From: Bacteroidota bacterium
GTDB lineage: Bacteria; Bacteroidota; Bacteroidia; Chitinophagales; Chitinophagaceae
Assembly (NCBI GenBank): GCA_013286835.1
Contig: JABDEZ010000003.1
Location: 1-62,402, forward strand
Direction: 5' to 3'
DNA length: 62,402 nt
Made by a program: the position numbers and the translations under genes. Positions 34,802 to 43,207 of this stretch are shown here, piece by piece; the first letter of the stretch is position 1; every line of letters begins with the position of its first letter. Below the pieces are notes generated by a model. It saw only the letters and a program-made list of their open reading frames with translations. It was not told where the DNA came from and ran no database searches.

Positions 34802-35485
34802 ATGAAGAAAGCAATAGTGATTGGTGCGACAGGTTTAGTAGGTCTTCAGTTGGTGCAGTTGCTATTACGAAATTCCAGTTTTAATGAAGTGGTGATTTTT
34901 GTACGCACAAGCTCCCGAATACAAAATGCTAAATTAACAGAGCATGTGGTTGACTTTGATGAGCCAGAACAATGGAGAGCGCTTGTGACAGGTGATGTGC
35001 TTTTCTCGGCTATGGGCACAACTTTAAGAAGTGCGGGAAGTAAGGATGCCCAGTATAAGGTAGATTATACTTACCAGTACGAGACGGCAGCAATGGCAGC
35101 TGATAATGGGGTACCGGTGTATGTATTGATCTCTGCTGCGGGATCAGATCCGCGTGCGAAGTTGTTTTATTCCCGTATGAAGGGGGAGTTGGAGCGAGCT
35201 GTTGAACGGCTAGCATTTGACAGTATAAACGAAATAAGACCAGGGATACTGAGCGGCCATAGAAAAGATCTAAGAATAGGGGAGCAAGTAGGTATTGCGA
35301 TCATGAAAGTGGTAAGTATGTTGCCGGGATTGCAGAATCTGAGACCTATACCGGGCAAGACGGTAGCTATGGCTATGCTTAATGCCGCCACATACAATAA
35401 GCCTGGGATACATAAATATACACTTGGGGAAGTATATACACTTGCTGGTTATAACCAACCGGATTATAAGCCCGCTATGGGGTAG
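34802..35485 (+). CDS. NAD(P)-binding oxidoreductase (atypical SDR, HTATIP2-like)
   Basis: A 227-residue Rossmann-fold protein. The dinucleotide motif is IVIGATGLVG at the very N-terminus, followed by VVIFVRTSSR; the DVLFSAMGTTLRSAGS segment and LISAAGSDPRAKLFYSRMKGELE are typical of the atypical SDR group near HTATIP2/TIP30. It has YSRMK in place of the YxxxK of classic SDRs. Substrate unknown. Its end overlaps that of the convergent lgt gene by 11 bases. Confidence 0.85.
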   Translation: MKKAIVIGATGLVGLQLVQLLLRNSSFNEVVIFVRTSSRIQNAKLTEHVVDFDEPEQWRALVTGDVLFSAMGTTLRSAGSKDAQYKVDYTYQYETAAMAADNGVPVYVLISAAGSDPRAKLFYSRMKGELERAVERLAFDSINEIRPGILSGHRKDLRIGEQVGIAIMKVVSMLPGLQNLRPIPGKTVAMAMLNAATYNKPGIHKYTLGEVYTLAGYNQPDYKPAMG

Positions 35486-36755
35486 ATATATCAGGGATCT
35501 GAGGTGTGGCTATTTTATTTTTTTTATTGTAAAAGAGAATAATAGATAAGCCGGCCAACATCATAAATACAGCAATGATCTCTGCCTGAGTAGGTTTAAT
35601 AAATCCCCAATTATATTTTGAATTGACCCGGATGAGCTCTACAAAAAAGCGTTCTATACCGTTAAGTATAAGGTATATACCAAACAGATGTAATGGTTTG
35701 GTGATCTTTTTGCGAATGCCCCAAAGTACAAAGAACAAGATGATACATACAAAAGACTCATAAATGGGGGTAGGGAATACGCTTACGGGGAGCACATGGC
35801 AATAACGGCCTATGCAACCGGCAATAGCCATTCCGTCGTCGTTTACGTTGTGCGGATAATTCATACCGAACAACCATTGCGGGAAACCATGCCAGCCCGC
35901 AAAAAAAGTATGTGGCTGGTTGCCGATCATGCGTGTAGCATATTCGGCATCGGCAGGGGTTACAGATGGCCTCAATACACCATCGGGGCTGCTTACATAA
36001 GCTGTGTTATAAATTCCCCAATCGCCATCTCCTGCTATCTGGCAACCCAGGCGGCCTACACCATAAGCCAACATGAGACCTGGTGCAGCAGAATCGCACA
36101 TGTACTGAAACGGTATTTTGTGTTTGAGAGTATAATAGTAAAGCGCAATAGTTGCTACGATAAGGCCACCATAAAATGTAAGACCACTACTACTGAAAAT
36201 ACTACCTATAGGATCGCGCAAAAAATCGTCCCAGGTTTCAAATGCGTTGAAGATCTTGGCCCCAGCAAAACCACCTGCTGCCGCGATCAAAACGATCTCA
36301 AACATACGCTGGTATGGATGCATTAACATCGTTTTTGTTTCTGGTTCTGGCAGTGCCTGCTTTTTTACTTCTGCATATTTAAGATACCCCAATACCAGGC
36401 CTGCAACTATACCCCAAAGAGGTGTGCCTTCTATAGAAAAAAGATACCCGAGCGGATTAGGGGCAATATCGTGAAAATGACCAAAGAGACCACCTACTTT
36501 AAATCCAATAAGAAATCCTCCTAATGCCGACCATAGGAAATCATAAATGGTAGCATGCCTACCCACCAACACTTTTATATATTCAGGGCTCAGGAAGCCT
36601 TGTTTTTCTTTCCGTTTCAGCTCGCTGCTGGTGGTCCATGCTGCGCCAACAAACGACAGCATAACGATAAAACCAAATGTTTTAAAAATGCTTAACCAAT
36701 CGGGTATAGCTGTGCCAAAGAGACGCTCAAATAAAATCTGAAAATCGGGATACAT
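35475..36755 (-). CDS. lgt: Prolipoprotein diacylglyceryl transferase (extended form)
   Basis: 426 residues, longer than the 290 of E. coli. It attaches diacylglycerol to the lipobox Cys of prelipoproteins, such as those listed elsewhere in this window. The signature is YGVGRLGCQIAGDGDWG, followed by FPTPIYES and ILNGIERFFVELIRVN. In place of the His-Gly-Gly of many Lgt proteins it has FYGGLI, which I believe is common in this phylum. Extra length comes from an N-terminal membrane part and a loop of about 70 residues between the signature and FPTPIYES. Multi-pass inner-membrane enzyme. Confidence 0.92.
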   Translation of the reverse strand: MYPDFQILFERLFGTAIPDWLSIFKTFGFIVMLSFVGAAWTTSSELKRKEKQGFLSPEYIKVLVGRHATIYDFLWSALGGFLIGFKVGGLFGHFHDIAPNPLGYLFSIEGTPLWGIVAGLVLGYLKYAEVKKQALPEPETKTMLMHPYQRMFEIVLIAAAGGFAGAKIFNAFETWDDFLRDPIGSIFSSSGLTFYGGLIVATIALYYYTLKHKIPFQYMCDSAAPGLMLAYGVGRLGCQIAGDGDWGIYNTAYVSSPDGVLRPSVTPADAEYATRMIGNQPHTFFAGWHGFPQWLFGMNYPHNVNDDGMAIAGCIGRYCHVLPVSVFPTPIYESFVCIILFFVLWGIRKKITKPLHLFGIYLILNGIERFFVELIRVNSKYNWGFIKPTQAEIIAVFMMLAGLSIILFYNKKNKIATPQIPDISTP

Positions 36756-37032
36756 ACGGTGTAAAAGTAAGTGCTTTATACTAAACGCGGAAGAAATAGA
36801 GTAAAGGAGAAAATATGGGGTAAACTCATATGCATTTTGTAATAGTCATCGCAATTGAATTTATAATTTGCAAGCATAGGCTTATTAGCGTTACGATCGT
36901 TAAATATGATTATAAAGATGATGTAAGCCAAGAAACAATATCCCTTGTTGAAAGGAACAACTGTATTGATCGTTGTCTTGAGGGACAAAAAACTATAATA
37001 TTGTACTTAATTAATATATTTAACCCAAAGTA
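36756..37032. other. AT-rich intergenic region
   Basis: 277 bases upstream of lgt and after the MerC-like gene. No promoter with both elements, no terminator hairpin and no credible gene were seen. A plus-strand frame crossing it is half antisense to the MerC-like gene. Confidence 0.3.
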
Positions 37033-37422
37033 TCAAGCTGTTTTTATCTTTCGTAAGGACCTTTGCATTTTTAAGTTGATAATATGGGTAGTGATGAGCC
37101 CCGCAGAGGCTACATATGCAAGCCAATGGATAGCATCTTCAAAAATAATTGCAGTTGTAAGCACTGCCCAAAAGAACCAAAAAGACACTTTGATGTTCCT
37201 TGACAGAGCATGAGATGAAGAGTGGAAAACAGCAATAAAGCTTATGACCAGAAAAAAATAATCGAGCATGCCCCACCAAGATGGTAACGTGTAAATGGTG
37301 TGGTTACTCCACCAGACCTTAAGTACAAAAGCCAAAGGTACTATCATGCAATGTATCATGCACAATACTGCACTTGCTATTCCCAGGCGATCGGAACCTA
37401 TTATGTGTTTATGTGATGACAT
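37033..37422 (-). CDS. MerC-domain membrane protein
   Basis: 129 residues with four membrane segments. AVLCMIHCMIVPL has the paired Cys of MerC-type proteins (CxxHC), and HSSSHA and the HWLAY region supply further metal-binding residues. MerC proteins carry mercuric ions inward in classic mer operons, but orphan members are common in Bacteroidota with no mercuric reductase near. Here the gene shares an operator region with a Fur-family regulator, so a role in the uptake or handling of another metal such as zinc is more likely (inference). Confidence 0.8.
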   Translation of the reverse strand: MSSHKHIIGSDRLGIASAVLCMIHCMIVPLAFVLKVWWSNHTIYTLPSWWGMLDYFFLVISFIAVFHSSSHALSRNIKVSFWFFWAVLTTAIIFEDAIHWLAYVASAGLITTHIINLKMQRSLRKIKTA

Positions 37423-37427
37423 TGTTT

Positions 37428-37472
37428 ATGCAACAGAGTTGCAAATGTAAGCATAAAGCAACTCTGTTGCAT
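37428..37472. promoter_or_regulatory. Duplicated operator between the merC-like and fur-like genes
   Basis: Two 15-bp sites, ATGCAACAGAGTTGC (37428-37442) and GCAACTCTGTTGCAT (37458-37472), are exact reverse complements separated by 15 bases. Each is itself a dyad of the form GCAAC-N3-GTTGC. The right site precedes the fur-like -7 box by 10 bases and the MerC-side box lies between the sites. This is the expected layout for a Fur/Zur-type dimer binding site. Confidence 0.7.
37442..37449 (-). promoter_or_regulatory. Promoter -7 box of the merC-like gene
   Basis: TACATTTG on the minus strand, an exact TAnnTTTG match, located between the two operator arms, 20 bases before the ATG. Confidence 0.6.
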
Positions 37473-37482
37473 CTATATTCAT

Positions 37483-37490
37483 TATCTTTG
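37483..37490 (+). promoter_or_regulatory. Promoter -7 box of the fur-like gene
   Basis: TATCTTTG, an exact match, 10 bases before the ATG at 37501, giving a very short leader. The right operator arm covers the -33 region. Confidence 0.6.
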
Positions 37491-37500
37491 CATCAATATT

Positions 37501-37908
37501 ATGAATGCTGCACAAGAAATAAAGGATAAAGGGCTGAAAGTGACAACAGCACGAGTGAAGGTGCTGGATATATTGCAACCAGATGGATTGGCTCTAAGCC
37601 ACATGGAGCTGGAGCCTATGCTTGGGAAAATAGACCGGATAACCTTGTACCGCATTCTTAATGATTTTGAAGAAGTGGGCCTGGTGCATAAAGTAATAGA
37701 CATTGATGGAGTGACCCGATTTGCTTTATGCAAGCATAACTGCACTACACATCACCATAACGATAACCACCTGCATTTTAACTGTACTGCCTGCCATAAA
37801 ATGTATTGCATGGATAACCTGCCTGTGACAGCTGTAAACTTACCCAAAGGGTTTAAGGCTACCGGGCAAAGTACTATTATTTACGGGCTGTGTAGTGGCT
37901 GTAACTAA
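37501..37908 (+). CDS. Fur-family metal-responsive repressor (Zur-like)
   Basis: 135 residues. The winged-helix part has LKVTTARVKVLDIL and RITLYRILNDFEEVGLVHKV, the DNA-recognition helix of Fur proteins. The C-terminal part has a Cys/His-rich metal region: CKHNCTTHHHNDNHLHF, CTACHKMYC, and a second CxxC pair CSGC at the end. The structural zinc site of Zur/PerR (two CxxC) is complete. Its own promoter and that of the MerC-like gene overlap the duplicated operator, so it probably represses both. Iron, zinc or peroxide sensing cannot be told from sequence; zinc is my best guess. The stop overlaps the end of the convergent gene. Confidence 0.85.
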   Translation: MNAAQEIKDKGLKVTTARVKVLDILQPDGLALSHMELEPMLGKIDRITLYRILNDFEEVGLVHKVIDIDGVTRFALCKHNCTTHHHNDNHLHFNCTACHKMYCMDNLPVTAVNLPKGFKATGQSTIIYGLCSGCN

Positions 37909-38675
37909 AAGAGTATGTCTTCGCTTTTGCGTTTAAAGATGCAGAAATACCAACCACCACGTATGCCAAACAATACATCAAGCCGTTGCTTAGTATCGGG
38001 ACGCATAACATCAAATAGGTAATCGCGACGGTCTTGTGTGGAGGCTAGCATTACATCGGGCCCTATGTGAAAGTTAAGCAAACCGCTTTTTGCGAAATAA
38101 GAATATTCAATGCTTTCCTCAATAAACAAGCCGTTTGTAAGCCTGTCATATCCTTTTTGGTACGTAGTATTAAGAGCCGGGACACCGTCAGGGTTATTGA
38201 TCTGGATTTTATGCTGAATGAAACCCACAGTTGTCATAAACAATACTCCGTTGTCTTTACTTCGCTTGGAGGTGTTCACTATTTTACCAGCCTGTAAGCC
38301 GATCATGTACCCGCGCTCATTGGTAGGAATGGTAACACGGGCACCGCTTTCAGTAATGAATTCACCGTATTTGTCCTTTAAATTAATCATAAAGGAATCG
38401 GGGTGAACCTGAGCACCAAAAATGAAGTCGGCCTTGACACCAAACATCCAATTGGCTTTGGTTTTATATAAAACAGACGGGCCAATGCGACTACTAAGCC
38501 CGAATTCCTTGGCCATATCTGCCGCCGGAATATCAAAATTTCCATTTGCCCCTATTATCCAGCCCTTATGTGTTTCAGCAACCTTTACTGTACCAAACAG
38601 ATCGTCTTGCTGCGCAAGGGCAGCAGAGCCTGTACATAGCAGGCATATAAAAACGGCAATGAAAACAGACTTCAT
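37905..38675 (-). CDS. Probable outer-membrane beta-barrel protein
   Basis: 256 residues with a signal peptide ending ALAQ near residue 22. The mature part has alternating aromatic/Gly strands (GWIIGANGNFDI, WMFGVKADFIFGAQ, RGYMIGLQAGKIV, LLNFHIGPDVMLA) and ends IRGGWYFCIF plus a short tail, resembling a small porin-like barrel of the Bacteroidota PorT/outer-membrane type. Function unknown. It converges on the fur-like gene and overlaps it by four bases. Confidence 0.65.
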   Translation of the reverse strand: MKSVFIAVFICLLCTGSAALAQQDDLFGTVKVAETHKGWIIGANGNFDIPAADMAKEFGLSSRIGPSVLYKTKANWMFGVKADFIFGAQVHPDSFMINLKDKYGEFITESGARVTIPTNERGYMIGLQAGKIVNTSKRSKDNGVLFMTTVGFIQHKIQINNPDGVPALNTTYQKGYDRLTNGLFIEESIEYSYFAKSGLLNFHIGPDVMLASTQDRRDYLFDVMRPDTKQRLDVLFGIRGGWYFCIFKRKSEDILF

Positions 38676-38770
38676 TCTTTAAAGACAAATTGTAGCGGTG
38701 AAGTTAGCAAATAATATAACTTAACGATGAGGTCTCAACCTTTTTGTGGTGTTAAACAATACGCAAAGCT

Positions 38771-38800
38771 TTGACGAATGCAGGGTATGACGTAGGTTTG
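38771..38800 (+). promoter_or_regulatory. Promoter TTG-N19-TAGGTTTG
   Basis: TTG 38771-38773, 19-base spacer, perfect TAGGTTTG 38793-38800, 20 bases before the aminotransferase ATG. A textbook Bacteroidota promoter. Confidence 0.75.
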
Positions 38801-38819
38801 CAAACATTAAAATTAAGAG

Positions 38820-39956
38820 ATGCGAAATTTGCAAATGGTTGACCTTAAAAGTCAATACCAAAAGATAAAATCTGAAGTGGATGCAGGCATAAGCCAAGTG
38901 CTGGAAAGCGCTGCCTTTATTAATGGACCAGATGTGCAGCACTTTGCCAAGGAGCTGGCTGCCTACCTGGGTGTAAAGCATGTAATACCTTGCGCTAATG
39001 GCACCGATGCGCTACAGATAGCCCTTATGGCACTGGGGTTAAAACCAGGGGATGAGGTGATAACAGCATCGTATACTTATATAGCAACAGTAGAAGTTGT
39101 GGCTTTATTGCGCCTAAAGCCAGTATTTGTGGATGTGGATGCAGATACCTTTACCATGAATATTGATGCGGTAAAGAATGCGATAACACCCAATACGAAG
39201 GCAATAATACCGGTGCACCTATATGGGCAGAGCGCCAATATGGAGCCGCTGCTGGCACTTGCAAAAGAATATAATATACCTGTAATAGAAGATAATGCAC
39301 AAGCGATAGGGGGGACTTACACTTTCTCTAACGGCGAGACTGTGAAGACAGGAACAATGGGCATAGTAGGTTGTACTTCTTTCTTCCCTTCTAAAAACCT
39401 TGGCTGCTATGGTGATGGTGGTGCGATGTTCACCAACGATGATGAACTGGCCGAAAAGCTGAAAATGGTAGCCAATCACGGCCAAAAGGAACGTTACTAC
39501 CACGAAGTGGTGGGAGTGAATAGTCGCTTGGACACTATACAAGCCGTGGTGTTACGTGCTAAATTAAAGCACCTGGATGAATACTGTGCAGCACGCAGTG
39601 CAGTTGCGGATTATTATGATGCTGCTTTTAGTGTTAACCCCAACATTGTAACCCCTTACAGAGCTCCTTATTCTTATCATGTGTTTCATCAATACACCTT
39701 ACAACTTAAAAATGTAAGCAGGGACGAAGTACAGAAAAAGCTGGCGGAAAAGGGCATACCATCCATGATATACTATCCGGTACCATGCCACAAACAAAAT
39801 ATGCTGAAAGAATTTGGCAGCGATCAATATCAACTACCGGTAACAGATATGCTGCAGGATTGCGTGATATCACTGCCTATACATACCGAATTTAAGGAAG
39901 AAGACCTTGCGTTCATTACACAAAATTTCCTGAAAATAATAAATCAATTGTCGTAA
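38820..39956 (+). CDS. DegT/DnrJ/EryC1/StrS family sugar aminotransferase
   Basis: 378 residues, a PLP-dependent aminotransferase acting on nucleotide-linked keto sugars. The N-terminus MVDLKSQYQKIKSEVDAGI, the PCANGTDALQIAL helix, VIEDNAQAIGGTY, and the PLP lysine in FFPSKNLGCYGDGGA are typical. The next gene, rfbC, overlaps its stop (TAATG), so both are translationally coupled. Together they would make an amino sugar or 6-deoxy sugar precursor for surface polysaccharide. No glycosyltransferases or other dTDP-sugar genes are nearby, so the final sugar is unknown. Confidence 0.92.
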   Translation: MRNLQMVDLKSQYQKIKSEVDAGISQVLESAAFINGPDVQHFAKELAAYLGVKHVIPCANGTDALQIALMALGLKPGDEVITASYTYIATVEVVALLRLKPVFVDVDADTFTMNIDAVKNAITPNTKAIIPVHLYGQSANMEPLLALAKEYNIPVIEDNAQAIGGTYTFSNGETVKTGTMGIVGCTSFFPSKNLGCYGDGGAMFTNDDELAEKLKMVANHGQKERYYHEVVGVNSRLDTIQAVVLRAKLKHLDEYCAARSAVADYYDAAFSVNPNIVTPYRAPYSYHVFHQYTLQLKNVSRDEVQKKLAEKGIPSMIYYPVPCHKQNMLKEFGSDQYQLPVTDMLQDCVISLPIHTEFKEEDLAFITQNFLKIINQLS

Positions 39957-40507
39957 TGATTGTACATACCACCCCGCTGGAAGGATTGCTGATACTGGAA
40001 CCGAAAGTGCATAAAGACGATAGAGGGTATTTTTTTGAAAGCTACAATAAACAGGTTTTTGAACAGGCAACTTCTTTTGCAACCAACTTTGTACAGGATA
40101 ACCAGGCACGATCTGTAAAGAATGTGCTGCGTGGGCTGCATTACCAAAATAACCCGACTGCACAAACCAAGTTATTGCGTGTATTAGAAGGGGGAATATG
40201 GGATGTTGTTGTGGATATACGCAAAAACAGCAAAACATACGGACAATGGTATGGTGTGGAGCTTACAGCAGAAAATAAATTACAGTTCCTGGTGCCTAAG
40301 GGTTTTGCACATGGCTATTCTGTGCTTACAGATACAGCGGAAGTTTTCTATAAATGCGATAACCTGTACGATAAGAGTACGGAAGGAGGTGTATATTATG
40401 CAGATCCTTCACTGAATATAGACTGGAAGGTAGATATGAATCTGGCCTTAGTATCTGAAAAAGACAAGGCACAGCCGCTATTAAAAGACTCGAACAGTCA
40501 GTTCTAA
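39956..40507 (+). CDS. rfbC: dTDP-4-dehydrorhamnose 3,5-epimerase
   Basis: 183 residues, cupin fold. Catalytic region RGLHYQNNPTAQTKLLRV with the active-site His, DVVVDIRKNSKTYGQW, PKGFAHGYSVL, and a Tyr in CDNLYDK. It epimerises C3 and C5 of dTDP-4-keto-6-deoxyglucose. The partner genes rfbA, rfbB and rfbD are absent here, so the substrate must come from a distant cluster. A strong terminator follows. Confidence 0.93.
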   Translation: MIVHTTPLEGLLILEPKVHKDDRGYFFESYNKQVFEQATSFATNFVQDNQARSVKNVLRGLHYQNNPTAQTKLLRVLEGGIWDVVVDIRKNSKTYGQWYGVELTAENKLQFLVPKGFAHGYSVLTDTAEVFYKCDNLYDKSTEGGVYYADPSLNIDWKVDMNLALVSEKDKAQPLLKDSNSQF

Positions 40508-40522
40508 TACCAAATTGAATGA

Positions 40523-40558
40523 AAAACTCCCGGCCATACTTAATAGCCGGGAGTTTTC
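40523..40558 (+). terminator. Terminator after rfbC
   Basis: 12-bp stem AAAACTCCCGGC/GCCGGGAGTTTT, 11-base loop. T-runs on both sides; it can also serve the convergent yajQ gene. Confidence 0.85.
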
Positions 40559-40589
40559 ATTAATGGACACATATTATACTTTCAAAGCC

Positions 40590-41081
40590 CTAAGCTTTCA
40601 TGTTTATAAACTGTAGTGGTTGTTCCAGATCTGATGAACGGCAGAGTTGAATTACATCTTGCAGGTCATCAATTTTTTTAGCTGTCACACGTATTATATC
40701 GTCCATGATAGCCGCCTGAACCTTTAAGCCACTGTCTTTTATCAGCTTCACTATTTTCTTTGCAAAATCCTTGTCTATCCCGTTTTTTACAGGAACGTTT
40801 TTCTTCAGGAACTTGCCCATGCCACTAGGTTCTTTGGTGAGGTCGAAACTGCTTGCTTCAAGCCCCTGGCGCATAGCTTTGGTAATTACTACATCCTGCA
40901 CCTGCTGCAGCTGCATATCGCTTTCCACCTCAAGAGTGAGTATCATATCTTTCTTGTTCAGGTCGAGCACAATGTGCTTTCCCTTGAAGTCGAAACGATT
41001 GTCAATTTCCTTTTTGGCTATGTTTATTGCGTTATCTAAAGTTTGCAAGTCAACCTTGCTTGCGATATCAAAAGAGGGCAT
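40590..41081 (-). CDS. yajQ: YajQ family protein (DUF520)
   Basis: 163 residues with the conserved MPSFDIASKVDLQTLDNA start, EIDNRFDFKG, MRQGLEASSFDLTK and the two-repeat ferredoxin-like fold ending QLCRSSDLEQPLQFINM. Some members bind cyclic di-GMP (Xanthomonas) and others act as nucleotide-binding proteins; which applies here is unknown. Single gene. Confidence 0.95.
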   Translation of the reverse strand: MPSFDIASKVDLQTLDNAINIAKKEIDNRFDFKGKHIVLDLNKKDMILTLEVESDMQLQQVQDVVITKAMRQGLEASSFDLTKEPSGMGKFLKKNVPVKNGIDKDFAKKIVKLIKDSGLKVQAAIMDDIIRVTAKKIDDLQDVIQLCRSSDLEQPLQFINMKA

Positions 41082-41178
41082 ATTATATTGGTTTGTTACA
41101 AATTCTTACTAAAGGTACATAGGGTATGACACATAAGCAATACATTCTATAAGCTATGTGTAAACTTCCTAATCATGT

Positions 41179-43134
41179 TTAAGAAAGCTGCTGTTCGAGG
41201 GCCAGGATCTGTTCAAAAACTTTGTCATAAGCTTTTGTCAGTTCCTCTACTTTCACAACATGTTTGCGGTATTGTTCATCCAGTTTTGCAAACTTATCCC
41301 TATCTGTATAAAGGGAAGGATCGGCCAGCTTAGCTTCCAGCTCTGCTTTCTCTTTAGTGGCCTTATTCATGTCTGCCTCCAGTTGTTCGAACATGCGCTG
41401 CTGTTTTTGATGTTCCTTTTTAAGGTTTTTTATTTCAGCATCATTTACCGGTACCTGTTTTGTTTCTTTTTTTTCGACAGGTTTAGGTTTGGCAACTGCC
41501 GCAGGTTCGCTGGCGGCAGCTTGTTCGCGCTTCAATTTATCTTGCTGATATACCACCCACTCATCGTAACTACCTACAAATTCTTTTATTTCGCCACCTT
41601 CTATGCTCCATATTTTGTTTGCAGTTCTGCTTATAAAATACCTATCGTGCGAAACAAGAATAAGAGTACCGGTATATTTGTTAAGCGCTTCTATGAGCAT
41701 CTCCACACTCTGCATATCCAAGTGGTTGGTAGGCTCATCGAGCATTAAGAAATTGCCCTTTGCAGCAATGGTTTTAGCCAAAGCTACTCGTGCTTTTTCG
41801 CCCCCGCTTAGTACTTTTATTTTCTTAAATACATCGTCGCCACTGAACAAGAAGCAACCGAGGAGTTGCCTTAGTTCCAATTCAGTTTTACCGCTGCGGC
41901 ACTGTTTTAATTCTTCGAGGATCTCAAATTCTACATTCAGCGATTCTAACTGATGCTGTGCATAGAAGCTTTCTTCTACATTATGGCCCCATTTACGCTC
42001 ACCCTCAAAGGTTTCAACGCCTGCTATTATACGCAATAAGGTAGATTTCCCCTTTCCGTTTGCACCTATCAATGCTATTTTATCGCCTCGTTCTATTTCT
42101 GCATTTGCACTATCGAGTATGCTGAGCTCACCAAAATTCTTATCAATGCCTGTAAGTGTACAAACTACCTTACCTGGAATCTTTGCGACATCAAAGTTGA
42201 TGTTCATGGTTGGCATTGATGAATCGGGAGATTCTATCTTGTCCAGTTTATCCAACCGTTTCATGGCACTCTGTGCCTGTGCTGCCTTAGATGCCTTGGC
42301 TTTAAAGCGCTCGATGAAGCGTTCCTGCTGGCGTATGTAGTTCTGTTGGTTTTCAAACTCGCGCTGCTGCATGTCCATGCGCTCTACCTTTTCTTTCTGG
42401 AAGAAAGTGTAGTTACCACTGTATTGATACAGATCGCGCTGCCATACTTCAACAATCTTAGTCACCATACGATCGAGGAAGTAACGATCATGCGACACAA
42501 TAACCACACTGCCGGGATAACCTATCAAATAACGCTCCAGCCACTCAATAGACGGCAAGTCCAAGTGGTTGGTAGGTTCATCGAGCAGGAGTAACTCGGG
42601 CTGTTGCAGCATCATTTTTGCCAGTAGCACCCGCATACGCCAACCACCGCTATAAGTATTGTAAGGACGTTGTAAGTCTGTTGTTGAGAAACCGAGCCCT
42701 TCCAGTACTTCTGCCGTACGGTGTTCCATTTCATAGCCACCTGCCACTTCAAAATCGTGCAGGGCATGGCTATAGTCGTCGAGGAGTTTTTCATCATCTG
42801 GTTTAGTTTCCAGATTATGAAGGATGCGTTCCATCAACTTTTCAATTTCATGTGCCTTTTCGAAGGCTTGCATGCCTACCTTTAATATGCTATCATCGGT
42901 AGAAAAACTTAAAAGATCCTGGTTAAAGAAGCCTAATGTTACATCTTTTGGCTTATTTATGACACCGGACTCGGGCGTATAGGCTCCGGTCATTAATCTT
43001 AGAATGGTGGATTTTCCTGCTCCGTTACTGCCTACGAGTCCTATTCTTTCGCCTGTACCTATCTGCCAGCTTGCATCTTCAAGTATTGGCCTTGAGCCAA
43101 ATGAAAATGATAAATTTTGTAATGAGATCAACAT
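41179..43134 (-). CDS. ABC-F family ATPase
   Basis: 651 residues with two ABC domains and no membrane part. Domain 1: GSNGAGKST, signature TYSGGWRMRV, Walker B LLLLDEPTNHLD. Domain 2: GANGKGKST, LSGGEKARVALA, FLMLDEPTNHLD. The interdomain linker has the YxxQxxxRxERMxMQQREFENQQ-type helical arm that reaches the ribosomal P-site, and a C-terminal Lys/Glu-rich coiled coil (about 545-650). ABC-F proteins act on the translating ribosome. Closest in layout to the Uup/YheS group; substrate and any antibiotic link cannot be read. It starts 74 bases from the divergent lipoprotein gene, with a TAATTTTG box in between. Confidence 0.93.
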   Translation of the reverse strand: MLISLQNLSFSFGSRPILEDASWQIGTGERIGLVGSNGAGKSTILRLMTGAYTPESGVINKPKDVTLGFFNQDLLSFSTDDSILKVGMQAFEKAHEIEKLMERILHNLETKPDDEKLLDDYSHALHDFEVAGGYEMEHRTAEVLEGLGFSTTDLQRPYNTYSGGWRMRVLLAKMMLQQPELLLLDEPTNHLDLPSIEWLERYLIGYPGSVVIVSHDRYFLDRMVTKIVEVWQRDLYQYSGNYTFFQKEKVERMDMQQREFENQQNYIRQQERFIERFKAKASKAAQAQSAMKRLDKLDKIESPDSSMPTMNINFDVAKIPGKVVCTLTGIDKNFGELSILDSANAEIERGDKIALIGANGKGKSTLLRIIAGVETFEGERKWGHNVEESFYAQHQLESLNVEFEILEELKQCRSGKTELELRQLLGCFLFSGDDVFKKIKVLSGGEKARVALAKTIAAKGNFLMLDEPTNHLDMQSVEMLIEALNKYTGTLILVSHDRYFISRTANKIWSIEGGEIKEFVGSYDEWVVYQQDKLKREQAAASEPAAVAKPKPVEKKETKQVPVNDAEIKNLKKEHQKQQRMFEQLEADMNKATKEKAELEAKLADPSLYTDRDKFAKLDEQYRKHVVKVEELTKAYDKVFEQILALEQQLS

Positions 43135-43141
43135 GATGCAA

Positions 43142-43149
43142 CAAAATTA
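43142..43149 (-). promoter_or_regulatory. Promoter -7 box of the ABC-F gene
   Basis: TAATTTTG on the minus strand, an exact match, 8 bases before the ATG at 43134. No TTG at the right distance. A leader this short would be near leaderless. Confidence 0.45.
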
Positions 43150-43155
43150 CGTTCC

Positions 43156-43188
43156 TTGTGTTTAGCATGATACGTTCCTGTATTTTTG
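43156..43188 (+). promoter_or_regulatory. Promoter TTG-N22-TATTTTTG
   Basis: TTG 43156-43158 and a perfect TATTTTTG at 43181-43188, 20 bases before the DUF3347 gene. Confidence 0.6.
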
Positions 43189-43207
43189 CTACAAATTTTT
43201 TTTATTT

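Noticed and set aside
36830-37213. 127-codon plus-strand frame
   Set aside because: Half is antisense to the MerC-like gene and the rest is AT-rich intergenic sequence.
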